Made by a program: the position numbers and the translations under genes. From Conus ventricosus (lineage: Eukaryota; Mollusca; Gastropoda; Neogastropoda; Conidae), in NCBI GenBank assembly GCA_018398815.1, contig CM031620.1:60266611-60330610 (forward strand): a DNA stretch of 64,000 bases, read 5' to 3'. This document shows, piece after piece, positions 10,402 to 20,699 of the stretch. The first letter of the stretch is position 1, and every line of letters begins with the position of its first letter. The notes under the pieces were generated by a model. The model was not told the origin of the DNA and did not search any database. It was given only the letters and a program-made list of their open reading frames with translations.

Positions 10402-10751
10402 GAAGTTGATGTGTGAAAGTACACTTATATCGTGTCAGTTGTATGTTTGTTCTTCATACAGTATTGAATGTTTGACCTTATCTCTTAATGTTTGAACTTA
10501 TCTCTTACTCTGTCACTCAGAGCTACAAGCACTTTTTAAGTGCTCAAGCCTAAGGAGAGTTATTCCTGAGCTACTCCTGAGTATTTTGAACAGTCCCGAG
10601 TAAAACTGAAATTTCTTTCGATGACTAGTGCCGGAAAGTTGCTCCTTCCATAATATTAGTAAGGGAGACAGGGTGGAGATGAAATGTTAATATAACGCAA
10701 AAAGAGACAACATTCAGAGGCCTTCCCCTAGTGGACCACACCTACAAGCCC

Positions 10752-10782
<31 letters not shown>

Positions 10783-10825
10783 CACACACCCATCCCTCCT
10801 ACCCTAACTGTCGTCACACAGATGA
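10402..10825 (+). repeat. Dispersed repeat, copy 2
   Basis: Diverged copy of 1,892-2,185. Relative to that copy it carries an extra segment of about 50 bp (10,475-10,530, with a CTTATCTCTTA motif repeated) and a poly-C/CA insert at 10,748-10,785. The hairpin GCACTTTTTAAGTGC is kept. Confidence 0.8.
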
Positions 10826-11030
10826 TGGTGTGCAGCTCCATTCTCGCCAGGGACTACATGACAGGTCTGCTGTATTCTACGATTGTTTTCACAATGTAAA
10901 ACCCAGCGTCAGCCAGGCCCGAGATACACAGACACTGCAGAGGTGGTCAGGAAATTTGAGCAACACCTTTATAGACGCATTTGAAAAATATATGAAGGGG
11001 AACTGTGGGGTTCCGGTCTTTCCAACTGAG
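10826..11030. other. Unassigned sequence
   Basis: Lies between the dispersed repeat and the SINE-like segment. A plus-strand frame stays open across it (to 11,069) but begins in the poly-C/CA tract and shows no recognised domain. Confidence 0.4.
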
Positions 11031-11145
11031 CCTGTAGCAAAACTCAGGTCTGGGATGGGGGCCAGCTGAGATGGGAGTGGAACCTGCAACCTCCAAACGA
11101 GCAGCGCCGGCAACACAACCACCGCCCCGCAATGGCTGGCACGGC
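11031..11145 (-). mobile_element. Possible tRNA-related SINE head
   Basis: On the minus strand a GGGGCGGTGGTTGTG A-box-like stretch is followed about 30 bp later by GCAGGTTCCACTCCC, close to the RNA polymerase III B-box consensus GGTTCRANNCC. Spacing and order fit the 5' part of a tRNA-derived SINE. It is diverged from a functional tRNA, no cloverleaf was confirmed, and the 3' body of the element was not delimited. Confidence 0.35.
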
Positions 11146-11590
11146 AATCACATCTAGATTGAAGGAAGTTGATTAGCGCGTGTCTATCAGACACGTGATA
11201 TGTGGAGATGATTATGAAGATCCGATTTCTCCTTTTCTTGTTGTTCTGTACTGGAGTTTCTGAACATGATCCTCCAGACGAAGATTGAAGACAAGTGCCA
11301 AGAAGCAAGCACTGCGTAACACAATCTGGAGCAGGAGCTGTCACTTTTTGTTATGATTTTAAGAAATTTAAGGACGGCATTTCTATCAGATATGATATAT
11401 GCCAAAATGAATGTGATTTCCCCCCGAAATTGGGAGGAATTGATTAACTAGGGTAAGATTGAGGTTGCCGCGGTAGTTTCCATAAACCAGTGGTGGAATT
11501 GGAACAGGGATGATCGTCTGTCAGAATGACGGAACACCCAGGTCATGTCCTCTAATCTGGTCGTCTGTTTCCCCAAGAAAGATAAAGAAA
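11146..11590. other. Unassigned sequence with a diverged internal repeat
   Basis: Contains two related segments (around TCTATCAGACACGTGATATG at 11,182 and TCTATCAGATATGATATATG at 11,383), about 200 bp apart. No gene supported. Confidence 0.45.
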
Positions 11591-11595
11591 AGAAA

Positions 11596-13565
11596 AGAAG
11601 AAAGAGAGAAAGAAAGAAGAAAGAAAGTTCGAAGGAAGGAAGGAAAGAAAGAAAATAGGAAGGAAGTAAAAGCAAGAAAGTAGGAAGGAAGGAAAGAAAG
11701 AAAGGTAAAAGGAAGGAAGGAAAGGAGGAAGGAAGAAAGGAAAGAAAGAAAGGGGGGAGGAAGAAAGGAAAGAAAGAAAGGAGGAAGGAAGAAAGGAAAG
11801 AAAGAAAGGGGGGAGGAAGAAAGGAAAGAAAGAAAGGGGGAGGAAGAAAGGAAAGAAAGAAAGGAGAAAGGAAAGAAAAGAAAGGAGGAAGGAAGAAAGG
11901 AAAGAAAGAAGGGAGGAAGGAAGAAAGGAAAGAAAGAAAGGGGGGAGGAAGAAAGGAAAGAAAGAAAGGAGAAAGGAAAGAAAGAAAGGAGGAAGGAAGA
12001 AAGGAAAGAAAGAAAGGAGGAAGGAAGAAAGGAGAGAAAGAAAGGGGGAGGAAGAAAGGAAAGAAAGAAAGGAGAAAGGAAAGAAAGAAAGGAGGAAGGA
12101 AGAAAGGAAAGAAAGAAAGGAGGAAGAAGAAGAAAGGAAAGAAAGAGAAAGGAGAAAGGAAAGAAAGAAAGGAGAAAGGAAAGAAAGAAAGGAGGAAGGA
12201 AGAAAGGAAAGAAAGACAGGAGAAGAAAGGAAAGAAAGAAAGGAAGGAAGGAAAAGAAAGGAAAGAAAGAAAGAAAGAGGAAGGAAGAAAGGAAAGAAAG
12301 AAAGGAGGAAGGAAGAAAGGAAAGAAAGAAAGGAGGAAGAAAGGAAAGAAAGAAAAGGAGAAAGGAAAGAAAGAAAGGAGAAGGAAAGAAAGAAAGGAGG
12401 AAGAAGAAAGAAAAGGGAAAGGAAAGAAAGAAAGGAGGAAGAAGAAAAGGAAAGAAAGAAAGGAGAAAGGAAAGAAAGAAAGGAAGGAAAGAGAAAGAAG
12501 GAAGAAAGAGGAAAGGAAAGAAAGAAAGGAGGAAGGAAGAAAGAAAGGTGAAAGGAAAGAAAGAAAGGGGGGAGGAAGAAAGAAAGAAAGAAAGGAGGGA
12601 GGAAGAGAAGGAAAGAAAGGAGAAAGGAAAGAAAGAAAGGAGGAAGGAAGGAAAGAAAGAAGGAGGAGAGAAGAAAGAAAGAAAGAAAGGAAGAAGGAAA
12701 GAAGAAGGGAAAGAAAAGAAAGGAAGAAAGAAAGAAAGAAAAGAGAAAGGAAAAAAAAGAAAGGAGAAAGAAAGAAAAGAAAGGAGGAAAGGAAAAGGAA
12801 GAAAGAAGGAAAGGAAAGGAAAGAAAGAAGAGAAGGAAAGAAAGGAAGAAAGAAAGAAAGGAAGAAAGGAAAGAAAGAAAGGAGGAAGGAAGAAAGGAAA
12901 GAAAGAGGAGAAGGAATAAGAAAGGAAAAGGAAAGAAAGAAAAGGAAGGAAGAAAGAAGAAAGAAAGGAGAAGGAAAGGAAAGAAAGGAGGAAAAAAGGA
13001 AGAAGAAGAAGGAGAAAAAAAGGAAGGAAAGAAAGGAGGAAGGAAGGAAGGAAAGAAAGAGAGGAGGAAGAAAGGAAGGAGGAAGGAAGGAAAGAAAGAA
13101 AGGAAGGAGGAAGGAAGAAAGGAAAGAAAGAAAGGAGGGAGGAAGGAAGGAAAGAAAGGAGGAAGAAAGGAAGGAGGAAGGAAGAAAGGAAATTAAACAA
13201 AAGGACAGAAAGAAAGAAAGGAGGAAGGAAGAAAGGAAAGAAAGAAAGGAGGGAGGAAGGAAGGAAAGAAAGGAGGAAGAAAGGAAGGAGGAAGGAAGAA
13301 AGGAAATTAAACAAAAGGACAGAAAGAAAGAAAGGAGGAAGGAAGAAAGGAAAGAAAGAAAGGAGGGAGGAAGGAAGGAAAGAAAGAACGGAGGAAGGAA
13401 GGAAAGAAAGAAAGGAAGGAGGAAGGAAGAAAGGAAATTAAACAAAAGGACAGAAAGAAAGAAAGGAGGAAGGAAGAAAGGAAAGAAAGAAAGGAGGGAG
13501 GAAGGAAGGAAAGAACGGAAAAAGAAAGACGGAAGTAAGGAAAGAAGAGAGAGAGAAAAAAAGAG
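11596..13565. repeat. Purine-only (GGAA/GAAA)n tract, about 1.95 kb
   Basis: Almost exclusively A and G on the plus strand, built from GGAAGGAAGAAAGGAAAGAA-like words with many length variants. Near 13.15-13.5 kb a longer unit containing AAATTAAACAAAAGGACAG recurs at 13,190, 13,304 and 13,435 (114 and 131 bp apart), so the 3' end has a higher-order structure. Long minus-strand serine/phenylalanine/leucine frames (up to 819 codons) and plus-strand Lys/Glu/Arg frames are products of the composition. Such polypurine tracts can form triplex DNA; that is general knowledge, not shown here. Confidence 0.97.
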
Positions 13566-13673
13566 GAAAGAATAGAAGGGGAAAAAAGAAACTAAGAGAG
13601 AGAGGGGCGAGAAGAGGGTGAAAGAGAGAGAGAGAAAGAGATTTACTTGCTCCCACGCAACCCTACGCGCGCG

Positions 13674-13751
<78 letters not shown>

Positions 13752-13841
13752 TCGGATACAAACAAACAGCGCGAGTTTGCACATACACACACGCACACGC
13801 AAGGAGGCAGAGAGAGAGAGAGAGAGAGGCCTGCGCGCGCG

Positions 13842-13909
<68 letters not shown>

Positions 13910-13920
13910 ATATACACACA

Positions 13921-13973
<53 letters not shown>

Positions 13974-14054
13974 CACCGAGAGATTCGAAAAGTAGATAAG
14001 ATGAAGGAGATCAAACAAATGCATAGGCGCCCTTGCCCCATTTCCTCATCCTCC

Positions 14055-14126
<72 letters not shown>

Positions 14127-14185
14127 TCGCTCACTCACTCACTCACTCACACACACACACATACACGCACGCACGCACGCACGCA

Positions 14186-14248
<63 letters not shown>

Positions 14249-14302
14249 ACACACACACATGTACACGCTCACAGAGCACACAAACGCACGCACGCAAAAG
14301 AG

Positions 14303-14356
<54 letters not shown>
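13566..14356. repeat. Compound (GA)n/(CA)n/(ACTC)n/(ACGC)n microsatellite block
   Basis: Series of GA runs (13,682-13,750; 13,924-13,972; 14,299-14,356), CA runs (13,845-13,920; 14,060-14,125; 14,190-14,255), an ACTC run (about 14,130-14,150) and ACGC tetranucleotides (14,165-14,187). A short unique link lies at 13,975-14,058. Confidence 0.96.
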
Positions 14357-14359
<3 letters not shown>

Positions 14360-14998
14360 AGCTTAAATACAGATGAAAATGAAACTTCGCCCATGAGAGT
14401 GAGAAACACCGGCAATCGAATTCCACATAGAAACAGGTGGTGCTTTTAGCATGTAAAGTAAATCACGGTGTTGCATTCAACATTTAAAAGAACGCCTTAG
14501 GCCCGATGGGGGAGAGAGCCCAGTCTTTCGTTTTCAGATTGTTTTATTTCAATTGATGCTGTTGATTTAATTTTGGTACGTGTGTTTAGGAGGTGCGGGG
14601 AGGGGGCAGGGAGAGGGGAATGGAGGGATTGGTGGATGGGCGAAAGGTGGAAGGGATCGAAGCCCAGTGATGTGGCTTTAAAATCAAAAACAATGATACC
14701 AATAATGAAATTAATGTTATAGCAGCTCAGAATTGATACAGGCTAATGACTGAATTTTATGTGACAAGTGTGCAGTTGACGAATGCCAACGGAACTAAAA
14801 GTAAACGTCAATATCGAGGAAGTTTGGAGACAGAATGAAATCAAACCGATCCCATGTCATCATCAAGGCGTTTTATGTGGCTGTGACGCACTGTTGTCTT
14901 GGATAGTCAAAGTTCGGTTTCGTCATGGCAATGACGTGGCAATTCTTTTTTTTTTTCCAAATGAAGCGTAACTTTATATTTGATCAAGCATTCTGAAC
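14357..14998 (+). repeat. Module Y, copy A
   Basis: First of three related segments (others 18,655-19,880 and 26,935-27,545). Shared landmarks in order: AAACTTCGCCCATGAGAG, ATCGAATTCCACA-AGAAA, AACATTTAAAAGAACGCC-like, a CAAAAACAATGATACCAATA segment, and a block ending with CATCATCAAGGCGTTTT, GTGACGCACTGTTG and a T-run before AAATGAAGCG. In this copy the segment equivalent to the 33-bp minisatellite of copy B is present once. The 62-codon frame at 14,783 lies in the conserved block but is not kept in the other copies. Confidence 0.8.
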
Positions 14999-15102
14999 TT
15001 TGAACTCCTCTGATATATTACAGAAAATTAGCAGAACTGAAATAAGCATTTCACATAATTATTATCTGAAAGGTCAGTCACTTTATAAATGTTTCGGCGT
15101 TT

Positions 15103-15262
15103 CACACGCGCACACACACACACACACATGCACGCACGGGCGCACGCACACACAGGTTCACGCTCACAGGGCACTCAAACGCGTGAGAGAGAGAGAGGGA
15201 GGGAGGGAGGGAGGGGGAGAGAGAGACAGACAGACAGACAGACAAAGACAGAGAGAGAGAGA
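15103..15262. repeat. CA / GGGA / CAGA simple repeats
   Basis: CA run (15,108-15,128), ACGC words, GAGG/GGGA run (15,185-15,225) and GACA run (15,225-15,245). This order precedes module X here as in the later X copies. Confidence 0.9.
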
Positions 15263-15271
15263 ATTAGTGAT

Positions 15272-15470
15272 GGACAGGAATCCTTAAAAAGATGTGTCTG
15301 GAAAAGTTTTGCAATATCTAACCTCCTTTGTTCCCTCCACAATACAGCAGTCCGACGGTGTACCGCCCGGGGCACGGGTTGGTATGGGATGGGGTGGGGG
15401 GGGGGGGGCAGAAGTGCGGGAGTTGGTGCAGTTACGTCTAGCATGTTGGCCGCTTGGGGAATTCCTCTCT
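15272..15470 (+). repeat. Module X, copy A (partial)
   Basis: About 200 bp related to 17,215-17,415 and 24,204-24,425: GGAATCCTTAAAAAGATG, CTCCTTTGTTCCCTCCAC, CAGCAGTC, then after a G-run GCAGTTACGTCTAGCATGT. The downstream 30-bp minisatellite part is missing; a CT microsatellite and LINE sequence follow instead. Confidence 0.75.
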
Positions 15471-15514
15471 CCACTCTCTCTTTCTCTCTCTGTCTCTGTC
15501 TGTCTGTTTGTCTG

Positions 15515-15577
<63 letters not shown>

Positions 15578-15612
15578 CTCTCTCTCTCTCTCTCCCCCCC
15601 TCTCTCTCTCCC
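15470..15612. repeat. (CT)n microsatellite with C-run
   Basis: CT repeats with CTGT words at the start and a C-run at 15,594-15,600; separates module X from the LINE. Confidence 0.95.
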
Positions 15613-17041
15613 ATCTACTAACCCCTCTACATATAGACCCATTTCTATACTATCTGCACTGTCCAAACCTCTTGAAAATCGGATCAAACAATATTTTAAT
15701 CCCTTTTTTTCTATGAAATATGACTTATTTCAATCAAATCAGAATCGATTTAGAAGGAATCATTCGTGTCATACCATGTTGACTAATTTTATCGAGAAAT
15801 GGCATTGAAACCCCAAAAAACAATTTATATACTGGTGCAATTTTTATTGATTTAGCGAAAGCTTCTGACACCATCCATCACAGTGTCCTTTTTGAAAAAA
15901 AAATGTATAGTTTCAACGATGGCTCTTTGAAACTCATGTCATCTTTTCTTCGTAACAAAAGATAACCAGTCTTTCAAGATTCTGCCTTATCTTCTATTGT
16001 TTCGATCAAACACGGAGTTCCCCATGGATCGGTTTTGGGTCCTATATTATTTTCAATCTATATAAATGACCCCCCACTTCCTTTGATGTCCACTTGTGAA
16101 CTTTTTGCAAATGATAATAACATCTACAATGAAGATAAATGAAGCCCTGGTGTGGCATACATTTCATTACAGAACGATATACATACACTTGTCTCCTGAC
16201 AGAAGAAAATGATATGGCAATTCACCCCCAAAAATCCAAATGTATGCTGGCTGCAACTAGACAGAAACGACAGAACATCAAGAATAAATTACCGGAGTTA
16301 AAAGTTAATGAGAAAATATTAGAAGAAGTGAGTTTCTACAACTTACTAGGTCTTACTATAGATAATAAATTTTTCTGGTCCAAACATACTTCTGTACTTT
16401 GTAACAGACTTTCCATGAAAACATTCAAGTTGAGTGGAATAAAACATTTTATGAGTTCCTGCAAATTACTCGGTCTTACCACAGATTAAAAAAAACTATT
16501 CTGGTCCGAACATATTTCTGTACTTTGTTAAATACTTTCCTTGAAGACATTCTAGTTAAATAGAACAAAACATTTTCTTGATCAGCTTACTCGGAAGCTA
16601 TTTTTTCATGCGTACGTGCAGACAGACTTTGATGATGCATCTATTTGTTGGGATCTGGCCAGTAAAATTGCTTGCAACCTCTTGATAGCTAATACAGACG
16701 CTCTTTAGAGTTAATTCTTCTCAAATCTTCTTCTCTTGTCCCTTCTTCTCTTCTTCTTGTCTTCTTGTCAGACATGCTTGCCTTCAGTCACAGATGTCGC
16801 TACAACAAAGCCTTTTCATGTATAAAATCGTGAACAATTTAACGCCCGCCAGTCTGAACAAAACATTTCTCCATCAGTGCTGTTTGTAAGAAACGTAATA
16901 TCCACATTACTCTCCCATGAACTAATCTTCTTATGTCTTCTCTCATTTGTTCTGGTGGTAAACTGTGGAATGAAATACATGACCACATTAAACAAAAACC
17001 AAGGTATGGTCTTTCAGGAAAGCATGCCACATGCTTTTAAT
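15613..17041 (+). mobile_element. Decayed LINE, RT domain and C-terminus (CR1-like group)
   Basis: RT motifs in order but in shifting frames: TYRPISILSALSKPLE and NRFRRNHSCHTMLTNFIE (fingers), FIDLAKASDTI (palm motif A; the first catalytic Asp is present), GVPHGSVLGPILFSIYIND, FANDNN at about 16,104 (motif C, where the usual FADD has lost its first Asp), then a LLGLTIDNKF thumb-like segment, MYKIVNNLTPASLNKTFLH at about 16,820 and SGGKLWNEI near 16,950. Endonuclease and ORF1 are absent. Stops, frameshifts and a 123-bp internal duplication make it dead. It ends at a CA microsatellite. Confidence 0.88.
16333..16578 (+). repeat. 123-bp tandem duplication inside the LINE
   Basis: 16,333-16,455 and 16,456-16,578 are diverged copies, both running from a TTACT-GGTCTTAC segment through TTCTGGTCC-AACATA and TCTGTACTTTGT to ACAAAACATTTT-like sequence. 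The duplication interrupts the thumb region of the RT ORF. Confidence 0.8.
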
Positions 17042-17105
17042 AGAACACACACACACTCACACATACACACGCGCGCACGCACGAACACGCGCGAGCACGC
17101 ACCGC

Positions 17106-17173
<68 letters not shown>

Positions 17174-17175
17174 CG
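17042..17175. repeat. (CA)n microsatellite with CGCG words
   Basis: CA run of about 30 units (17,107-17,170) preceded by mixed ACAC/GCGC words. Confidence 0.95.
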
Positions 17176-17214
17176 CGCGCGCATGTACGCACTCAAAGAG
17201 AGACAGACTCAGAG

Positions 17215-17940
17215 AAAGGGAAAGAGCCAGCCGACGTGTGGTGTAGAAGAGGAATCCTAAAAAGATGGTGTACCATATATAACCCACTTCATTCCCTCCC
17301 CAGCACGGCAGGCTGCCAAAGCCATGTCGGCCAGTGTGCCTTCAGGGCATGGGATGGGGAGGAAGGGCGGGCAATTATTCAGTTTCGTCTGGCATTTGGG
17401 GCCTCACGGTGAAAATAAAGAACATGATCGACCGTCAGACACTGCCGTACCACGGTGCTGTGTAGACTCACGCTTTTTGTCTGGTACCGATGGACTGGTA
17501 TCATACAGTGTGGTGTATACCTTAGGTCTGTGTCTTGTGACTCTGCACAGTATGGCGGTCACTTCTGCTGAGCCTGGTATTGACTAAACGCCAGATTGCG
17601 GTAGTGTATAGTATAACGCACGCTTGATAATTTTTCAACTATTGATTGGTTGTCCCTTGATTAGGCCCCAAGCTTCATACTGGTGTTTGGATAGGGGTTC
17701 AGTGCCGCAGTCCAGCAATCTTCAGTGCTGCAGTGCAGAGGTACCCAATCTTCAGTGCTGCAGTGCAGAGGTACCCAATCTTCAGTGCTGCAGTGCAGAG
17801 GTACCCAAATTTTCAGCACTGCAATGCAGAGGCACTCAATCTTCAACGCTGCGGTGGAGATGTACCCAGTCTTTATGATTCTGGTTCGCTTGGGGCCCGA
17901 CTTTACACTATGACCTATACACTATGACCTATACACTCCA
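17215..17940 (+). repeat. Module X, copy B
   Basis: Related to 24,204-26,150. Landmarks: GACGTGTGGTGTAGAAGAGG, TCCCTCCCCAGCAC, GGTGCTGTGTAGACTCACGC, ACTAAACGCCAGA, then the 30-bp minisatellite (17,700-17,875) in about 5 units. Ends in a CCTATACACTATGA duplication. The 87-codon frame at 17,324 is not preserved in copy C. Confidence 0.85.
17700..17875 (+). repeat. 30-bp minisatellite, short array (about 5 units)
   Basis: Unit CTTCAGTGCTGCAGTGCAGA plus GGTACCCAAT, containing a PstI (CTGCAG) and usually a KpnI (GGTACC) site. Three units are near-perfect and the outer ones diverged. The same unit is expanded about eightfold at 24,795-26,000. Confidence 0.95.
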
Positions 17941-18350
17941 TGGCGGTGTCTGTTTCAAATGGGGCGGTACTGGGCAGTGTGAGAGCCATAGTTGATGTCT
18001 ATGTCTGCGACAGATTGAGCTCTATTGTCCAGAGTCATCCATGCTTTCTACCTGCACCTGGTACAAATTGAGCCTGACCATACCAGGTGAGCCATGCTGC
18101 ATACCAGTCTGCAGAAAATCTAGATTTATTGTATGGTGTGAGTCAAACTTTATGCTGAATATTTGAAAGCGTCAGATAATGAATACAACATGGCTTGTCA
18201 TATAGTCCAAAACCACTCTTGCAAAAAACCACATTGTTACACGCGTTACAAATGAGACAGATGATAAGCAATCAAAACGACATTGGATCTACTCTGATCC
18301 ATCTTCATGCCTCTTTCTCTGCCCTGTCATTCGACCTGAATTGAATGGTC
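17941..18350. other. Unassigned sequence
   Basis: Partly similar to the end of X copy C (words such as TTGAGCCT and GTCTGCGAC). No gene visible. Confidence 0.4.
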
Positions 18351-18351
18351 C

Positions 18352-18353
18352 TC

Positions 18354-18404
<51 letters not shown>

Positions 18405-18495
18405 GTCTCTTTGTCTCTTTCTGCCCCCCCCCCCTCCTCCCCCCCCCCCCTTCTCTCTCTTTGTAGCTCTGTCTCTGTGTCTCTCTCTGCCCTCC

Positions 18496-18574
<79 letters not shown>

Positions 18575-18578
18575 GCTC
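18352..18578. repeat. (CT)n microsatellite with C-runs
   Basis: CT repeat interrupted by CTGT words and two C-runs at about 18,424-18,450. A CAGA run follows at 18,625-18,645. Confidence 0.95.
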
Positions 18579-18654
18579 ACAGACAAGTATCTGCTGCATC
18601 ATCCTACAGAGAGAGAGGAAGACAGACAGACAGACAGACAGACAGATCGTGATT

Positions 18655-19880
18655 GAACTAACTCAAACACAAACGCAAATTAAACTTTGCCCAGGAGAGC
18701 GCGGAAGACCATTAATCGAATTTCACAGAGAAATTGGTGGAGTTCCAACATGTAAAGTGAATAACATTGTTACATCTGAAATTGGAAAGCGTACTGTAGA
18801 CTGATTAAGGAGACTTTTTTGTTAACTTTTTGCTTTTTTTTCATTTTACATAATTTGTTTACTTGTTATGTGTATGTCCAGGGGGTGTGCGGATGGGGAG
18901 GGGGAGAAGGAGAGGGAGGAATTGTTGGATTTGAGGATGGCGGGAGAAAGTCAAGGCAGTTATGTGGGACATCCTAACGTTGTTCAATCAAAACAGTGGT
19001 GTGGATAATGACTTGTTGAATTAAAACAGTGGTGTGGATAATGACTTGTTAAATTAAAACAGTGGTGTGGATAATGATTTGTTGAATTAATACAGTGGTG
19101 TGGATAATGACTTGTTGAATTAAAACAGTGGTATGGATAATGATTTGTTAAATTAAAACAGTGGTATGGATAATGATTTGTCAAATTAAAACAGTGGTAT
19201 GGATAGTGCTTTGTTGAATTAAAACAGTGGTATGGATAATGATTTGTTAAATTAAAACAGTGGCATGGATAATGATTTGTCAAATTAAAACAGTGGTATG
19301 GATAATGATTTGTTGAATTTAACAGTGGTATGGATAATGATTTCTTGAATTAAAACAGTGGCGTGGATAATGAACAGTGGTATGGATAATGAACAGTGGT
19401 ATGGATAATGACTTGTTGAATTAAAACAGTGGTATGGATAATGACTTGTTGAATTAAAACAGTGGTATGGATAATGAACAGTGGTATGGATAATGAACAG
19501 TGGTATGGATAATGACTTGTTGAATTAAAACAGTGGTATGGATAATGATTTGTTAAATTGAAATAGTGGTATGGATAATGAACAGTGGTATGGATGATGA
19601 AATTTTATGACAACTCAAAGAATATACAGACCACTTTGAATTTTAGGAAAAGGGTGCATTCAAACGAATGCCAACGGATGTAAATAAAAGTCATTATGGG
19701 GGAAGTTTGCAAGCCAGAATGAAAGGAAATAGATCGCATGTCGTCATCAAGCGTTTTTTCTCGTTTTACGTAGCAGTCACGCACTGTCGACTCAGACAGT
19801 CAAAGGACATTTTTGTCGTATCAGTGACGCCACAAATAAAAAGAAAAAAAAATGAAGCGACTCTTTACATTTGATCATTC
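18655..19880 (+). repeat. Module Y, copy B (expanded)
   Basis: Homologous to copy A at 14,357-14,998 on both sides (AAACTTTGCCCAGGAGAG, ATCGAATTTCACAGAGAAA at the left; GAATGCCAACGGATGTAAA, CGTCATCAAGCGTTTT and CACGCACTGTCGACTCAGA at the right), but with a 33-bp minisatellite grown in the middle, making this copy about twice as long. Confidence 0.85.
18975..19605 (+). repeat. 33-bp minisatellite with 19-bp short forms
   Basis: Unit AAAACAGTGGTATGGATAAT plus GATTTGTTGAATT, 33 bp, about 18 units. In the last third several units are shortened to 19 bp (GAACAGTGGTATGGATAAT) by the same 14-bp deletion. The minus strand reads as an 11-residue repeat (NLTNHYPYHCF), an effect of the 33-bp period. 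Confidence 0.95.
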
Positions 19881-19986
19881 ATCGTTAAATTTACCACCAC
19901 CACCCCTCCCCCCACCCTGATAAAACAGAGAGACATAAACTACATGAAAGAAGCCTTCGATTTTTGTTAGTTGAAAGGTCAATAAT

Positions 19987-20592
19987 TTGACGATCAATGA
20001 AACACATGACATCCAAGACTTACTACCAGAGGATACAATACCTGAACATAATTATAGATTTGCCGACTGGGATACATTCAAAGAACTTCTTTCAGGCATA
20101 ACTATAATATATAGTATAGAATATTTGTGGGAATGGAGAGGATACATATACTATGTATTTAATATTCAACAAAATGATACTTTCGACCGCAAATAGTTGC
20201 ATTCCAAAACGTAGTAATGAACAAACAAAAAAACACGACATACCAGTAATATATGGTGGACTAAAGATTGCAAAGAAGCTGTAGCTTTAAAGAAAACTGA
20301 ATGCAAACACTATATTAAAGACGAAAGTGAAGAAAGTCATGTAGAAATGAAAAGAGCAAAGGCACATTCTAACGGTGCTATTGCAAAAGCAAAGCAGGTA
20401 TACTGTTCATCCTTCTGTTCAAGAGAAGTTTCTGGTCATAGAGATCTTCGAAAGGTATTGAAAAAATTCCAGGTTATGAAAAAAGGAATAAATCTTCCAA
20501 GATGCCCCATTGATTTAGAGAATAAGAAGTTCTCTACTTCGCTTAAAAAGCAGAAGCGTTTGCTGATATATTTTCAAAGACAATGCTTCTAA
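19987..20592 (+). pseudogene. LINE ORF2: endonuclease-RT linker
   Basis: Two frames separated by stops: one with NYRFADWDTFKELLSGI (the ADW/F motif after the endonuclease), and from about 20,245 one with NIWWTKDCKEAVALKKTE and AIAKAKQVYCSSF, the WW-C motif and basic helix that precede RT in I-superfamily LINEs. No catalytic residues lie here. Confidence 0.8.
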
Positions 20593-20699
20593 AAAGTTTT
20601 CCACAAGAATGCAAACATTATCGAGACAAGGAAGAAAAAACAAAACTTTATGATTAACCAGTTTCAAATAATGATCATCACACAAATGTACCCATAGCC

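Noticed and set aside
11448..13907. An 819-codon minus-strand open frame rich in Ser, Phe, Leu and Pro
   Set aside because: It is the reverse reading of the polypurine tract and adjacent GA/CA runs; stop codons cannot arise in such composition, and frames of similar length exist in other phases.
18984..19283. 11-residue His/Tyr/Asn repeat protein on the minus strand
   Set aside because: Explained by the 33-bp minisatellite; the related Y copies A and C lack any such frame.
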